From Rhabditoides inermis (lineage: Eukaryota; Nematoda; Chromadorea; Rhabditida; Rhabditidae): DNA of 64,000 nucleotides. Below the pieces are notes generated by a model. It made no database searches. It was not told the DNA's origin and worked only from the letters and a program-made list of their open reading frames with translations. The stretch spans positions 667,501 to 731,500 of the forward strand of contig CAWZYM010000114.1 of the NCBI GenBank assembly GCA_963966185.1. Direction: 5' to 3'. A program made the position numbers and the translations under genes. Positions 1 to 11,890 of the stretch are shown one piece after another (positions within the stretch are counted from its first letter, which is position 1; each line of letters opens with the position of its first letter).

Positions 1-23
1 GAATGATTGAAAAAAGTACTCAC

Positions 24-126
24 CGTAAATCTCTCCAGCCATCTTGTTAGTGTCAAATGTGGCCTTCATTCTCTCAGCTGTGATGTCCTCATTGTCACCC
101 GAACGAATACAGTGGTTCAGAGGCAT
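24..126 (-). CDS. acox: Acyl-CoA oxidase, first coding exon only (gene runs off the left edge)
   Basis: On the minus strand an ATG at 126 opens a 103-nt exon. It begins [20 protein letters not shown] and ends at a GTGAGT donor (23 downwards). It is nearly identical in length, phase and sequence to the first exons of the two complete acyl-CoA oxidase genes at 5769 and 11891. A CTAG acceptor lies one base before the ATG, as in a trans-spliced or 5'-UTR-spliced message. The rest of the gene is outside the window, so integrity and C-terminus are unknown. It is transcribed away from the other two copies, giving a divergent three-copy cluster. Confidence 0.85.
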
Positions 127-1675
127 CCTAGAAAAGAGGGTGAATAAAAGCGTTAAAGTAATGGGTGAAGAGAAGGGGGTAGATCGAAAGAATGGGTAGA
201 TCAAGGGCGCGATCGATAGTCGCGATGCGCTGTAGTCTGAGACCGCAAGTTGGCAGAAGAGAGAGAGTGAAACGGATGAAATGAAAAGGAATAGGAATTC
301 ACGCATCCTTCACACATACAGTCAATCAGTGAGGTACAAACAAACATAAGCAAGCAAACAGCAAACCGAAAACAAACGCGCGCTCACTATAGACCATGCA
401 AGGCGTGTGGCGGCTGGCCGCGAACTGCTATCTTACGGGTCAGCACGTCTCTCTCTCCCCCCCCCCCCCCTCTCTCTCTCTCTCTCCACCGTGCATACGC
501 TACAGCGTAGCCGGAGACTGTCCTTATCACGCTGCTTACCGGCTGATCGTATTGTGATGTGGTTGATTGCGGAAGAACTTCGTTCCAGGCTACAGTGTTG
601 TTCGAATATTTCGGGGTGATAGAGTGAAGGACGTACCGAAGTACCATAATGACTTTTTCCACGGCTAGTGTATCTCAGCTTTACACGCATTGAGTCGGTG
701 GAGGAGCTGTTCCATTAGCGAATCGAAGGTGTTGAGTGAGGAAGATACGATTAGATTACTTCTGTGGATCAAAGTCTGAGCTTGAGAACGTCAATGGCGA
801 TACATGACACAATTTTTCGTCATCACGCGATCACGCCGTCTCAAACTTTGCACACCGTGGAACTCGCTGTGATATGTTACATCTAAATCCCAGAAAATGA
901 TGTTCTGTGGTTTTGTCTCGCCCGGGGGGGGGGGGGAGATTGGGAACAATAACGAATAACGTCGCCAATCTAGTGTGGGGAAAAATCATGTCACTCTCAC
1001 AAGACTACTCTACCGTTTTCTATACGCGTGTTTTTGACATCTCGAATCAGTATATCTAATCAGTAGCAGCCTTCTCACTCATCCCCTTTCTCACGCCTAG
1101 GAAGGTTCTAAGATGAAATTTGACTCAAGTTATGGGTCAAAGAAGGGTAAAGTTTCCATTTTTGCCCTTAGTTTCTCGCTGTTGAACTGAGGGTCACGTT
1201 TTGAAACTCAGCCCAAGTTTTGGTCATACTTTGCCCACGCCCAAAACTTTGCCCAAGAGAGCATGGGGCGCTGAAGAGAGTTAGACAGAAAAGGTGGGGG
1301 TGGGTGAAGTTTTGCACAAAAAGCATCTTAGAACCTCTCATAAGCCTGATTTGATGTTCGGTATATAAGTAACATAATAATGGATCTTGTCCTAGTGATG
1401 ATAAAAACAAATCAGCGTTTCGATTGTGATTTGTGGCGCTTTCTGAAGAAGACTGTAGTTGTGATGGTCTACGCACATGTTGAAAGGAGTAAACGCTCAG
1501 TGCCGTCCTGTCTACAATGTCTTGAACCTTGAATGCAAAAACAATAATAAAAAATAAAATTTTAAAAATGGAAAAATAAGAACGTACTGAAAAAAGTATC
1601 CGGAATTTTGATATTTGACAAAATTATGTTGTATACGCTTCATGACAGCAAGCAATGACTGATGTCTAACGCCCC

Positions 1676-1676
<1 letters not shown>

Positions 1677-1722
<46 letters not shown>
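1677..1722. repeat. (CT)n microsatellite
   Basis: About 23 uninterrupted CT dinucleotides, intergenic. Confidence 0.95.
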
Positions 1723-1726
<4 letters not shown>

Positions 1727-1944
1727 TGTTGTTGTTGTACAGACACCCCCCGAGTAGATGAAGTGTTTCACTAGACACTTTCACTGTAAAAAAAATAAAT
1801 AAATTTATGACACCACAAGGATGCGTCACACATGAAACGCCTGTGAACAATGACACAAGAGGGTCTGCAGTATAGTAGTAGATGTTATGATTTCAGAAAA
1901 CCAGCAATCAGAATCCACGATGACGGTGTGTCTTCTGGCTAGCG

Positions 1945-2060
1945 GCTGACAACGTGTCAGGGTGGTCGCCAAGCCACCGCGGTGGCGGAACTTATTTTGT
2001 CCCACGGGCGGCATCGAACCCGTGACCTTTCGTTTGAGAGCCGCGCTCACTGTAAATGCC
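1945..2060 (-). repeat. tRNA-derived SINE-like relic
   Basis: Read on the minus strand it contains a B-box-like GGGTTCGATGCC about 40 nt after a diverged A-box region. It cannot be folded into a proper cloverleaf. It resembles the other tRNA-like relics of the window (7238, 12500, 21849, 22378, 35938, 44675, 60140), so I take it as a decayed SINE head and not a tRNA gene. Confidence 0.45.
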
Positions 2061-2742
2061 TGTGATTTCTTGGGCTACTGCCTTTGGATAAATTGTGGCT
2101 TATTAAATATATTATTAAAACTTTATCCCCGGTGTCCTTTTCACTTTTCAAAGGCACTTTTTTTCTAGTAAAATGTGTACTTTTTTCAAACTGTGAAACA
2201 TGGATTGTTCGGTGCCAGCTAAGTAATAAGTATTTCCAACACATTACTTTAATATAGAGCACAAATTCATCATATTTTCCCATATTGATGTAAACTCTTT
2301 TTTTTGTTGGTATTTTTCACTATCGAAACTGTCGTACGTACTAAAAGCTCCTCAATCGTTTGTAAAACGATTTGAACTGCATCCTAAAATGTTTTTTTTT
2401 CAGCCTCACCTTATCAACTTTCAGACGCGAAAAATGAAAAATAACAGATAAAACTGATAACAACATGCGCTCTGTCAATCACAATCGAAATGTAAACAAA
2501 CCGCTTATTGCTCACAGAATATACACGTCTAGGTGATTATCAAAGCAATCTTACAAAGTAGTGCATTTGCCTTTGGCGAACATTAACGAACATTACTATT
2601 GTATGTAAATGTATGAGTCTTTCACCATAATGTATTTGTATAAGTTTATTTTTTGTAATGAAAAGAGTGTTAGCAATTCGTCCAAAATGTGTGTGTGGTT
2701 TCTGTGGCCTGATGAGTTTTTTCTGCAAACATGGCGTGATCT

Positions 2743-2827
<85 letters not shown>
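2743..2827. repeat. (CT)n microsatellite
   Basis: About 40 CT dinucleotides with one slip near the start; intergenic. Confidence 0.95.
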
Positions 2828-2830
<3 letters not shown>

Positions 2831-4202
2831 GTAAATGAGCGACATGCTGATAATCCGCGCAAAAAAAACTGGCAAGTAATCGCGAGAGGCGAGAGAGCGT
2901 GGTGTTGTGAGAGGGCGCAGAGGGTGCAGTATCTGCAGTACCGGTTTATTACAAGGTTACCCGAGTGACCCTTTTACTCCGCCCGCATCTGACCAATGCG
3001 CATCGGCGAGAAAAATCTTTGAAAGACGCTTGCTCCCACTTGCTTTTATATTATGTTGCGGCCAGTTTATTAAGTTTTCGGAAGAGTTGCTACGAAAATA
3101 CCACCCGCACCATTTCCGTTTAGTGATACCTTTTCTTCACTTTACTCTCTTTGCTTTGTGTCATCGAATTATTCCTCCGACACGTTAGAAAACTAGTAGT
3201 ATTAATGAAAACAATGTACGTGACTGCTCAGTTTTCTTCAGGCCACAAAACAAAAACGGTTAATTGGTTCATAACTTTATCAGTATCGCGCGATCGGGCC
3301 GTTCTATTGGGGACAACCCATTGCCATTGACCCGCTCGCTCACCCCTCTTTCTGCAAACAATTTCTTCTTTTGACTAGTGACTCGTGTGTTTACACAATA
3401 CTAGACCACACTTGCCCGCTTTAGACTCTCCTCTAGCGACTCCCGGGTCACGTTTGATACCGCTACGCACTGTAGCGTATTTGTTTTTCCACATTGTTTT
3501 GTAGGTAAATTTGACTTTTCGAAGAGTCAGTAAGGGTTGTGCGTCAATCAGCAATCAGCAATCAGCTGACACACTTCCCATTGAATTGATCTCCGATTAG
3601 GATAACAACGACTCTAAGGTCGGCCTTATCACTGTAGTTCGCGCACCACATTTGGAAACATTGCATTCATCAATCATTGTTTCTGATTGCACTCGCATGT
3701 CTCTTTCACATGAAACAGTACATGCACTTTTATCGAACATGCCCTTACAATTAGAATTTCGAGAAACGTACTTTTACGGTTCCCAAATCACAATGTGATC
3801 GAGAATTGCGCATGATTCTCCTGTGACTCATCTGTCACGTGGGGGGCAACCCTAACCTCTACCGCATGTGACAGCCTCTCTCCCCTTCTCTCTTCCTCTT
3901 CCTCTCTCTCCCTCTCTTTCGCTCTCTCTCTCTCTCTCTCTCTCTCCCTTTCCCTCTCTCCCTCCCACTCTCCTTCTCCCCATCTGTGCATTTCTTTCTC
4001 TTGCTTACGGAGACATCCTCACATGCCTTTCTCCACTCGCGCATTTTGGTTGCCTTCGTATCTCTCTGTCATCCTTATCCCACCTTTGATATCGTAAACA
4101 AGTGTTTCGAGATTGTCTCACTTCTCTGTGCTCTAATATTCACGCACACTCTCTCGCCATCTCTCGCATTTCTTCTCGTGATTTTTGAGTCCCACCCCTG
4201 TC

Positions 4203-4210
4203 TATATAAA
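4203..4210 (+). promoter_or_regulatory. TATA box of the small gene at 4235-5064
   Basis: TATATAAA lies about 25-30 nt before a plausible transcription start near 4235. A 5'-UTR intron then runs from GTAATG (4255) to TTACAG (4306), 16 nt before the ATG. Confidence 0.55.
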
Positions 4211-4322
4211 AGACCGCTAAAAATTAACACACAGTTCCGCGTTTTCGTTATCAGGTAATGCGTAGTGACATATCCCGCATTTCGGTCTGACATTTACTGA
4301 TTACAGGGTTACACTACACACA

Positions 4323-4994
4323 ATGGAGGTGATCGTGCAGAAGACTATCGACTTTTTCCAGGTGAGCATAATATTTTGAATATCAAAAAATGAGTAAAAA
4401 TGGAAAACAACTTTCATAGCGCGAGAACGGATCAGACATTTCTTTCACATTTTGCATCACGTTCGTGGTCCATGAAGAAAAAAACGCCCTAACTTTTTTC
4501 CGAAACAACATTTGTAACCGGGAATTGGTACATATGTCATGAATGTGTTGTTTGCAGCTGGCTGGTCTCTTCATCTACATGCTATACGACGGAGCGCAAG
4601 CACTCACAAGCACCGAGACGAAGAGTGAGTGATGCTTCAGTCCGCCCTGACTTTTTCTGGTTGGAAAATATTTACAAGATTGACGAAAAAATTGAGATGT
4701 TGCAAATAGTTCCTCTATGAAACGTATTGGTTGGCTAATAACATTCCGACAATCTTCAGCGCCCACGGATACTGATGAAGACTAAACAACATTCAAAAAA
4801 TTAAAACCAACGTCTTTCGTGAGTGAAATCCCACTAGCACAAATGAGCTCTAGCGATTAGTGTCCTTCGGTTAGTGCCGCTTCAATGGTGTCCTTTAGTG
4901 TTTAGTTGTAATAAATACGTTTCACATAAATCATCAAACCAATCATTTAATTTCAGGGATGCCGCGCAAGTACCTCACCTCCATCTCCAACTGA
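4323..4994 (+). CDS. Small unrecognised protein with two alternative last exons
   Basis: Exon A 4323-4361 encodes MEVIVQKTIDFFQ. Exon B 4558-4624 adds a short hydrophobic stretch (LAGLFIYMLY) followed by a polar end. Exon B ends one base into a codon and can join two different terminal exons. One is 4760-4795, ending TPTDTDED-stop, followed by AATAAA at 4910. The other is 4957-4994, ending RMPRKYLTSISN-stop, followed by AATAAA at 5059. The products would be about 43 and 47 residues, one with an acidic tail and one with a basic tail. A TATA box, a 5'-UTR intron and two correctly placed polyadenylation signals support a real gene. I do not recognise the family, and the hydrophobic part is marginal for a membrane span. 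Confidence 0.55.
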
Positions 4995-5058
4995 AAACAC
5001 TACTCTAATCTACTGATAGTCAGAACAACAACTGGGAACGGGCACTGTATCATACTGT

Positions 5059-5064
5059 AATAAA
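5059..5064 (+). terminator. Polyadenylation signal of the small gene (distal)
   Basis: AATAAA 65 nt after the distal stop codon. A proximal AATAAA at 4910-4915 would serve the other last exon. Confidence 0.5.
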
Positions 5065-5765
5065 GCATTCATCCAGCATTTCAAGGCGTGTTCACAACGT
5101 GATGTACTCTCAGCTGATAAGGACATGTTTGTGCTCTAAGAAACGATAGCAGCCTAGGTTCGAGGCACTTGCCCAAATCGTAATCACTTTATAAGACCAG
5201 GACGTAGTGAAACATGCGCCAAGTGATCATAGCTCTCGTCTTCACTGCGATTCGACGGTGTACTTACTTGAATTCTTACTTGAAATCAATGCGAGGCAGT
5301 CGGTTTGATATAACTGTTATCTTTATTGTGTAAATGTATTTTGCTAAACATATATATTTGCATCGACCGCATTTCATCATGTTTATTTCACTGTTGAATT
5401 TGAATCTACAAAGATGTTCATAAGTGTTGTGATGTTGTGGAACGTATGTATATGGTATATCATGTGAAAGTCGATTTCCGCTTATCTAGCATATACCTCG
5501 GAGTCGTAATCGTTGATGTTTGTCCGATCACAGTGAATGCACTGTCAATATCTGTCGCCGATCTTTCTATCATTGATCTGATACATTGTCACAGACAACT
5601 TGTCGTCACACATGTTACTGAATCAATCCCTTTCCTAATTTGCTCTACTTTCTTTTCCATTCCACCCAAAACCTTCTCATCCTACATAGGTATTAGATTT
5701 TGTTTTCTTGTCGTTCATGGTTATGATGTATAGAATTTCAAAAAAAGATTTGAAAAAAGATTCAG
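5065..5765. other. Spacer between the small gene and the first complete acyl-CoA oxidase
   Basis: No coding signal found. It contains an AT-rich stretch (5340-5400) and a 98-codon chance open frame without splice context. It ends with the TTCAG acceptor (5761-5765) just before the ATG at 5769. Confidence 0.5.
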
Positions 5766-5768
5766 ATT

Positions 5769-8700
5769 ATGCCTCTGAACCACTGTATCCGTTCGGGTGA
5801 CAATGAGGACATCACAGCTGAGAGAATGAAGGCCACATTCGACACGAATAAGATGGCAGCAGAGATCTACGGTGAGTTCTTCCTGTTAGATCAATCAATA
5901 ATCAATCGATAATGATGTCAAACCTAGGCGAATCGTTTCGCGATCGCCGCCGCGAGATCACCGCAGAAATCCTGAAACGACCAGAGTTGGTAGGAGAAAT
6001 GGAAATATTATAATAATAGCTAACGATTTTAGTTACGCAAATTTCAGATATCCAAGGAGAGCCACACGTTTCTCTCGCGCGAGCAGCGAATCACTGAGGC
6101 AGCGAGAAAGGTGAGGTTTTCGTACAAAACTCACAAACACAAAACCATTTTTTTTCCAGACGGTTGCTCTCAAGAATGCTATCGGCGAGATTGTCAACCC
6201 AGCCGAGTCGAAGGAATTGGCTCACATCATGGCGTAAGTTTATGAACAACATTCAGTGAGGTTTCGCAGATATCGTGCAGATCTCACTACGTTTCAGCTG
6301 AGGTGTATTCATAGTGATATTTCGCATTGCTCGTGCAGATGTGGTCATATCTCACTCTACTTCAACGAAGTAGCAACTATTAGATAACGCAAGATAACGA
6401 ACCCTATGCATAGTGATAATTCGAAATCGTCGTACAGTTGTGCAGTTGTTGTCATATCTCACTCTACTTCAGCGAGGTGCACGGCATCGACGGCCACCCG
6501 CTGGGTCTGCACGGGGTGATGTTCATACCGGCCCTCGAGGGACAGGCCAGTCAGGAGCAGAAGAGGAGGTGGGTGGGCGGGGCGAAAGGGGCGGGGCTTG
6601 AGAGAGGATTGGCATAATGGAGTGGGAGAACGAGAGAGGACAACAACAAAAGAAATAAACGCGAACAGACGCATCTGACACCAACACCAATCAATACAGT
6701 AGAAAGTAGAAATCGCCGTTTGTTTTTGTATAGCTGTTTTTCCTGGAGCAAGTTGTAATATCGCGAGTGGGTGGAAGAACCGAGGGCGAAATACGGAAGA
6801 AATCCTGATAGTATGCTGTCTACTGAAACCTGACATCCACCCGTGCTCAAATCGTGATCCTGCAACGTTATGGCAATGAATGGGAATCCCATTCAATGGG
6901 ATTTTTTGTAAATGCAACAAAAAACATTGTAGGTGGCTGGAGCCGGCGCTTCGCCACGAGATCATCGGCGCGTACGCGCAGACCGAGCTCGGGCACGGTA
7001 CATTGTTTCGTCCTGTCATCAGCCAGACTCAGGCATCAGCCTGTTTATCAGCAGATTCAAGTTATACAACCGTCGACCTAGCCAATAAGGGGACTGACCT
7101 AAGGCTCTCGAGTACAAGTCGCTAGCTGCTTACAAGGGGTCCATCGATGAATGCAATGAATTTGGATCAGATGACGTCACAGACTTCTGACTAGAGGCTC
7201 ACGAAAGTTGTGAGGGTGGTCGTCACTCCACCGTGACTAGCGGTACATCATTGGCCGCCGAGAGGATTGAACCCGGGACCTTCCGCTTGATAGCTGGGCG
7301 CACATCCACTGCGCTAGCCACCCCCCATTTTTTCAAACATCTTTCTTTTTTCATCCAAAGTCACGAAATCTATTTGCCTAATTTGTCATAGATAGTGAGA
7401 AGCCTTGATGAAACAGTGAACAACATGCAGGTACAAATCTCAAGAAGCTGGAGACTACTGCCACCTACGACAGGGAGACGCAGGAGTTTGTGCTCCACTC
7501 GCCCAATCCGACCGCGAGGAAGTGGTGAGTAATGGTTAATCTCAAAGTGTTTAAAGTGCTACAGAATAGATTCAATAATCAAACCACTTCGCGCTAATCA
7601 CCATTGCCCCTGACGACGTCTTGAAAAGTGATCTTGTATCTGAAAGCATGCAGGTGGCCGGGCAATCTGGGCAAGTCGGCGAATCACGCGATCGTCATGG
7701 CGCAGTTGTACATCGACGGGAAGTGCCACGGACCGCACAAGTGAGTGCGCTATAAGTAGTAATGGTCTTGAAATGTCTCTCAACTACCCTATCCCGTTAC
7801 TTCGAACATGCGAATGTCCTGTAACCATTTCGAATCACATTGAACATGCCTCGAAAAGACGAACAACATGTTTCACACAACTTGAATACACTTTACTTTC
7901 AGCTTCATTCTGCAGCTGCGCGACCGCAAGACGCACGAGCCACTGCCGAGTGAGTTCTGACAAAGTTGCCATTTCCAGGTGTCACGGACGCCGTTTTTGA
8001 TGAGTCGTTGAAAACCGGATCAAAACGATTTTTAGACATTTACGTCGGAGACATTGGCTCGAAGATGGGCTCGAATACTATCGATAACGGCTTTCTGGCA
8101 CTCGATCACGTGAGGATCCCGAGGGAGAACATGCTGTGTCGCTATGCAAAGGTGAGAATCGGAATCGATGCAAGCATTGCAAGAGAATCATATGATAAAG
8201 ATGTGGTCGTCTGTTCAGAACCGGCCACTCACAATGCCTATGGCTAGGAATTTTCAAAAAGATTTGTCGCTACGTAATGAATCTCGTTCCAGGTCTCCCC
8301 AGATGGCACCTACACTCGGCCGCCGCACTCCAAACTCGGCTACGGAGCCATGGTGCACGTGCGATCGCATATGGTGAGTGGAAGGAGAGTAGCCACTGTC
8401 CCTGCTACCAGTGAGACCATGAGATAATGTATCTGAGGTTAGGAAAGAGGCTCAGATTGTGGTAAGCAACAATATGAAAGCGAATTCGACTCAAATTCCA
8501 AACTTTTTTGTTAGGCAGTGATTCTGTTCGCTGCTTGATATCTTATTTACGTTCAGGTGAGCACCGCGGGCGGATTCATCGCGCACGCCGCCACTATCGC
8601 CATCCGCTACTCGTGCGTGCGGTGGCAGGGAGAGATCGAGAAGGGGTACGGTGGGGGGATACTGTTCGAGGAACTACTATAGGAAGGACGGTGTAATGAT

Positions 8701-11313
8701 GATTGAACAAGTATGCATGTCAGCTCGAGCAAGGAGGTGCAGATTCTCGACTACCAGACCCAGCAGCACCGGCTCTTCCCCCAACTCGCGAGGGCATACG
8801 CGTTCACGTTCTGCGGAGAAGCGGTAATTCGGTTGATCAGTTCATTAATGAAACATTGTTGCATTTTCACGATCTTTCACGTGATACTTAGTCGTAGTTT
8901 ACTCGTGAAATTTAGAGTGGTGTGCTCCTTTAACCCAAATCTTGTCTGACCCTTCCATCAACTCGTCAGCGATGAAGTTGATGACAATCTCACAACATTC
9001 AGGTCGTCTCCATGTACCACAGCGTGCTGAAGGACATCGAAAATGGACAGGTGAACCAATTTGATGTAAAACTCGAACACGTATCCGCTTTATTAAACAA
9101 AAACACAGTTTAAAGATCTTTGGCGGTGGACTCTATTTTGTGAAAAAAAGAAGAAGAATAAGAAAACAAACAGTTTTAATTCCAGACCGAGACTCTCGCA
9201 GACCTGCACGCAATCACCTCCGGACTCAAGTCGGTGTGCTCGTTCCAGGTGCGTTGAGTCGTAGTACACTGACTTGACCCGAGAGCTCTCCTCAAAAGGT
9301 CTATCCACGTACAACAAAGCGTGATTGCCTGAAATACAATACACAAAGAGTGGATAGCACATAGAGGATAGGTGGTATCAGAGACAACGGATCATATTGA
9401 ACTATCCTCTCCTAGTCCGGCGAGTCGGTGGAGCAGTGTCGAATGGCGTGCGGCGGACACGGCTACTCGGCCGCCAGCCGACTGCCAGAGCTGTACGGTG
9501 AGTGAAAAGTAACTTTGTTCCATCTGCACTCATCTCTGTTCCATGTTCCATGCGCATCTCTGCTTCATTCCGTGGAGTGGAAGAAGAAAGTCGAATGTGG
9601 AAGAACACTGTGAAAACCTATACTTTTGTAGAAGTGATAGTAGTAGTAGTAAAAAAGTAGTAAACTTGCAGGCCACGCGATCGGCGCGTGCACGTACGAG
9701 GGCGAGAACATGGTGATGCTGCTGCAGCTGGCCAGGTATTTAAAAAAAAAACAAAAACACTACGATCAGCTACTTATCCAGGTTCCCGATATCAGAGACA
9801 GTCAGCAGTACTGATGTACGTATTCATTATAGGTACCTGATGCGCACCGCGCAGAAGATCCGCGACGGCGGGAAGACCGGCGCGCTCACGGCCTATCTGG
9901 CTGGGCCGGACATGCCGTTCAAGGGAACTGCAAACGGTACGAACAACAAACTATAGGTGCTACCATAACCACCGTCTATCTCTCTCTTTCTCTCTACTGT
10001 GAACTCGATGATGGCAAAGAAAGAACTTGTGATTGTATCTAGGTTCAGGCAACCTTCTCACTGCGTTCGAGCACATCGCGCGCAAGCTCACCTTCCGCGC
10101 GCTGGATCGACTCGACATGTTCAAGTGAGTGCGATCGTCTCACCGTGTTGATCGATCCACTTGAGTGAAGAAGATACTCAACTTTTATGAGAAAAGATCC
10201 TCAGCAAAAGTTTAGAACGGTGTACACACTCTAAAAGACTCCAAGAAAGGTGAAAAGATCCTCAGAAAGAGTCTTAGTCAGAGCGGCAGCGTTCATAACG
10301 TAACATAATTGAGCCTTCAGGAGCAAGGGCGACTCTGACGAGATCGCATGGAACAGGAACGGCGTGGAGATGCAGAGGGTATGCGTTCTGTCAGTTCCTA
10401 CAGTGACCGGTGTCGACTTTCTCGCACTGTATCGCTCCTTGCAGGCATCCCGCGCGCACTGCCGCCTCTTCATTGTAACGACATTCGCCGACAGGGTAGA
10501 GTAAACAAAGAAGTTTTTCACAACCTTTCTGAAATGTACAAGATTATTAACAGGGCTTTTCTGGTTTGATGAAATTCCGCCGACAGGGTGAGGTATGTAG
10601 GCGTATGATTGTGTGTTGTGTGTCTACTCCATTCACGAATTCCTGTGCATTGGCATACTAGTAAAAACAAGACGATCCGAAGGTGTGGCTCTAACGACTA
10701 ACGACACTCCTCGTCAGGTGCATTCAATCTCGGACACGGGCTGTCGCGCGGCGATGAATGACCTTCTGAAGCTGCACCTCTTATACGAGCTCATCGACCA
10801 GGCACACTACCTGCTCGAGGTAGATCTGTAGATCGACGTTTGTTCCTCCAATACCACACACTTCAGGACGGCTACATCTCGTCGTCGCGGCTCGAAGCCA
10901 TGAAGGAGGAGATGTACGACACTCTGGTCAAGGTGAGGTACAATTATAATCAGAATGAAAAAAAAACACGCAGACTGCGCTTTTTCCTTTTTTGGATGCG
11001 CATTCATTTCGACGAGTCTTGTTCCAGCTGCGCCCGAACGCCGTATCTCTAGTGGACTCGTTCGATTTCTCCGATTCCGAACTCCGTTCGATGCTTGGAA
11101 TGCGCGATGGACACGCGTACAAGCATCTCATCCAATGGGCACACACATCGGAGCTCAACAAGACCGACGTATGTGCGCTTCGATGAGACAGACACCATCT
11201 TTACCAAGGGCAAGCATGGATACATGGATGATTGGATTGTTTAGGTACTGCCCGGTATTCGCGACCATCTCCTTCCTATGATGGAGCGCGCGCGAACTGC
11301 CAGCAAGCTGTGA
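5769..11313 (+). CDS. acox: Peroxisomal acyl-CoA oxidase, copy 1 (25 exons, 668 aa)
   Basis: This flavoenzyme oxidises acyl-CoA to 2-trans-enoyl-CoA and H2O2, the first step of peroxisomal beta-oxidation. In nematodes the pathway also shortens ascaroside side chains. Exons: 5769-5871, 5928-5989, 6048-6110, 6160-6233, 6473-6568, 6933-6997, 7431-7524, 7654-7740, 7903-7949, 8036-8151, 8293-8373, 8557-8645, 8724-8823, 9003-9050, 9186-9248, 9416-9497, 9672-9735, 9833-9936, 10043-10124, 10321-10378, 10445-10495, 10718-10819, 10867-10932, 11028-11168, 11245-11313. They sum to 2007 nt. Visible family motifs: [18 protein letters not shown] (about 185-193), ACGGHGYS (about 405-412) and CTYEGEN (about 430-436), whose Glu is the catalytic base. 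The protein ends in SKL, a type 1 peroxisomal targeting signal. The start follows a TTCAG acceptor 4 nt upstream. Length is normal for the family. AATAAA follows at 11354. Confidence 0.95.
7238..7322 (-). repeat. tRNA-like SINE relic in acox copy 1 intron 6
   Basis: On the minus strand it reads GGTGGCTAGCGCAGTGGAT (A-box-like) followed after about 35 nt by GGGTTCAATCC (B-box-like). Its arms do not pair well and it lies inside an intron, so I interpret it as a SINE head. Confidence 0.55.
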
Positions 11314-11353
11314 ATGTGAAACGTATTTCAAATTCAAATGTGCATTTCATGAT

Positions 11354-11359
11354 AATAAA
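11354..11359 (+). terminator. Polyadenylation signal of acox copy 1
   Basis: AATAAA 41 nt after the stop codon. Confidence 0.7.
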
Positions 11360-11629
11360 CCATAAATATTTTACCATCTCGTCTTGCAGGTAACATAATT
11401 ACAAAACGTAACACCGAGACCAGGCATCAGAATGGTTGAGATAACACTGCACTGCATGCAACAATGTAACGACTACAAAACGTCTTCTCAGTGTGTTATG
11501 TGTTAAGATAGGAAAGGACCTATGCGAAAATACTCTACACAGAGTGCTAGATTCACACTAGTGGGTGCCTGATCACACTAATCATAACAATTCACAGGCA
11601 CTAATGTGTTTGCAGTCGTCGCGTGCACA
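11360..11629. other. Spacer between acox copies 1 and 2
   Basis: 270 nt without coding signal. It contains the downstream part of the copy 1 3' region and the promoter-proximal DNA of copy 2. Confidence 0.5.
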
Positions 11630-11637
11630 TATATAAA
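11630..11637 (+). promoter_or_regulatory. TATA box of acox copy 2
   Basis: TATATAAA about 250 nt before the ATG. The intervening leader ends in a TTCCAG acceptor (11885-11890) directly abutting the ATG, so the leader is probably cis-spliced or replaced by a spliced leader. Copy 2 therefore appears to have its own promoter. Confidence 0.5.
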
Positions 11638-11890
11638 ACTGAACGAGTACACTACACACTGTTGTGGAGAAAGAGACAAAGTATAAAGATAGAGAACGAA
11701 AGGGAAGCGGCCAGAACACGGGAGCAGCGATAGTGGTAGTATCATTGATTGTGTAGTCTGCGATATGATAACGATTCGGTGTTATTGTCGATAACCGTCA
11801 GTAGTCATCATAGGAATGTGAGAGCGTTCTTGTGATTTTTCCACACTGTGATTTGTTCCGTTACGCATTACTTTCTAACAACTTTCCAGG

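Larger units (their letters stand above)
127..4200. other. Intergenic region without a convincing gene
   Basis: I found no spliced coding pattern here. Contents: C and CT runs (456-486), a G11 run (926-936), short repeats of a GGGTCAAAG/TTTGCCC word (1130-1260), long CT microsatellites (1677-1722, 2743-2827, 3918-3947) and a tRNA-like relic on the minus strand (about 1945-2060). Open frames over the CT tracts only encode Ser-Leu or Arg-Glu repeats and are artefacts. Confidence 0.6.

Noticed and set aside
387..690. Several overlapping open frames of 70-91 codons around a C/CT tract
   Set aside because: They run through simple repeats on both strands, lack splice context and have no recognisable motif.
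2540..2968. Open frames of 88-119 codons on both strands
   Set aside because: They consist largely of Arg-Glu or Ser-Leu repeats encoded by the (CT)n microsatellite.
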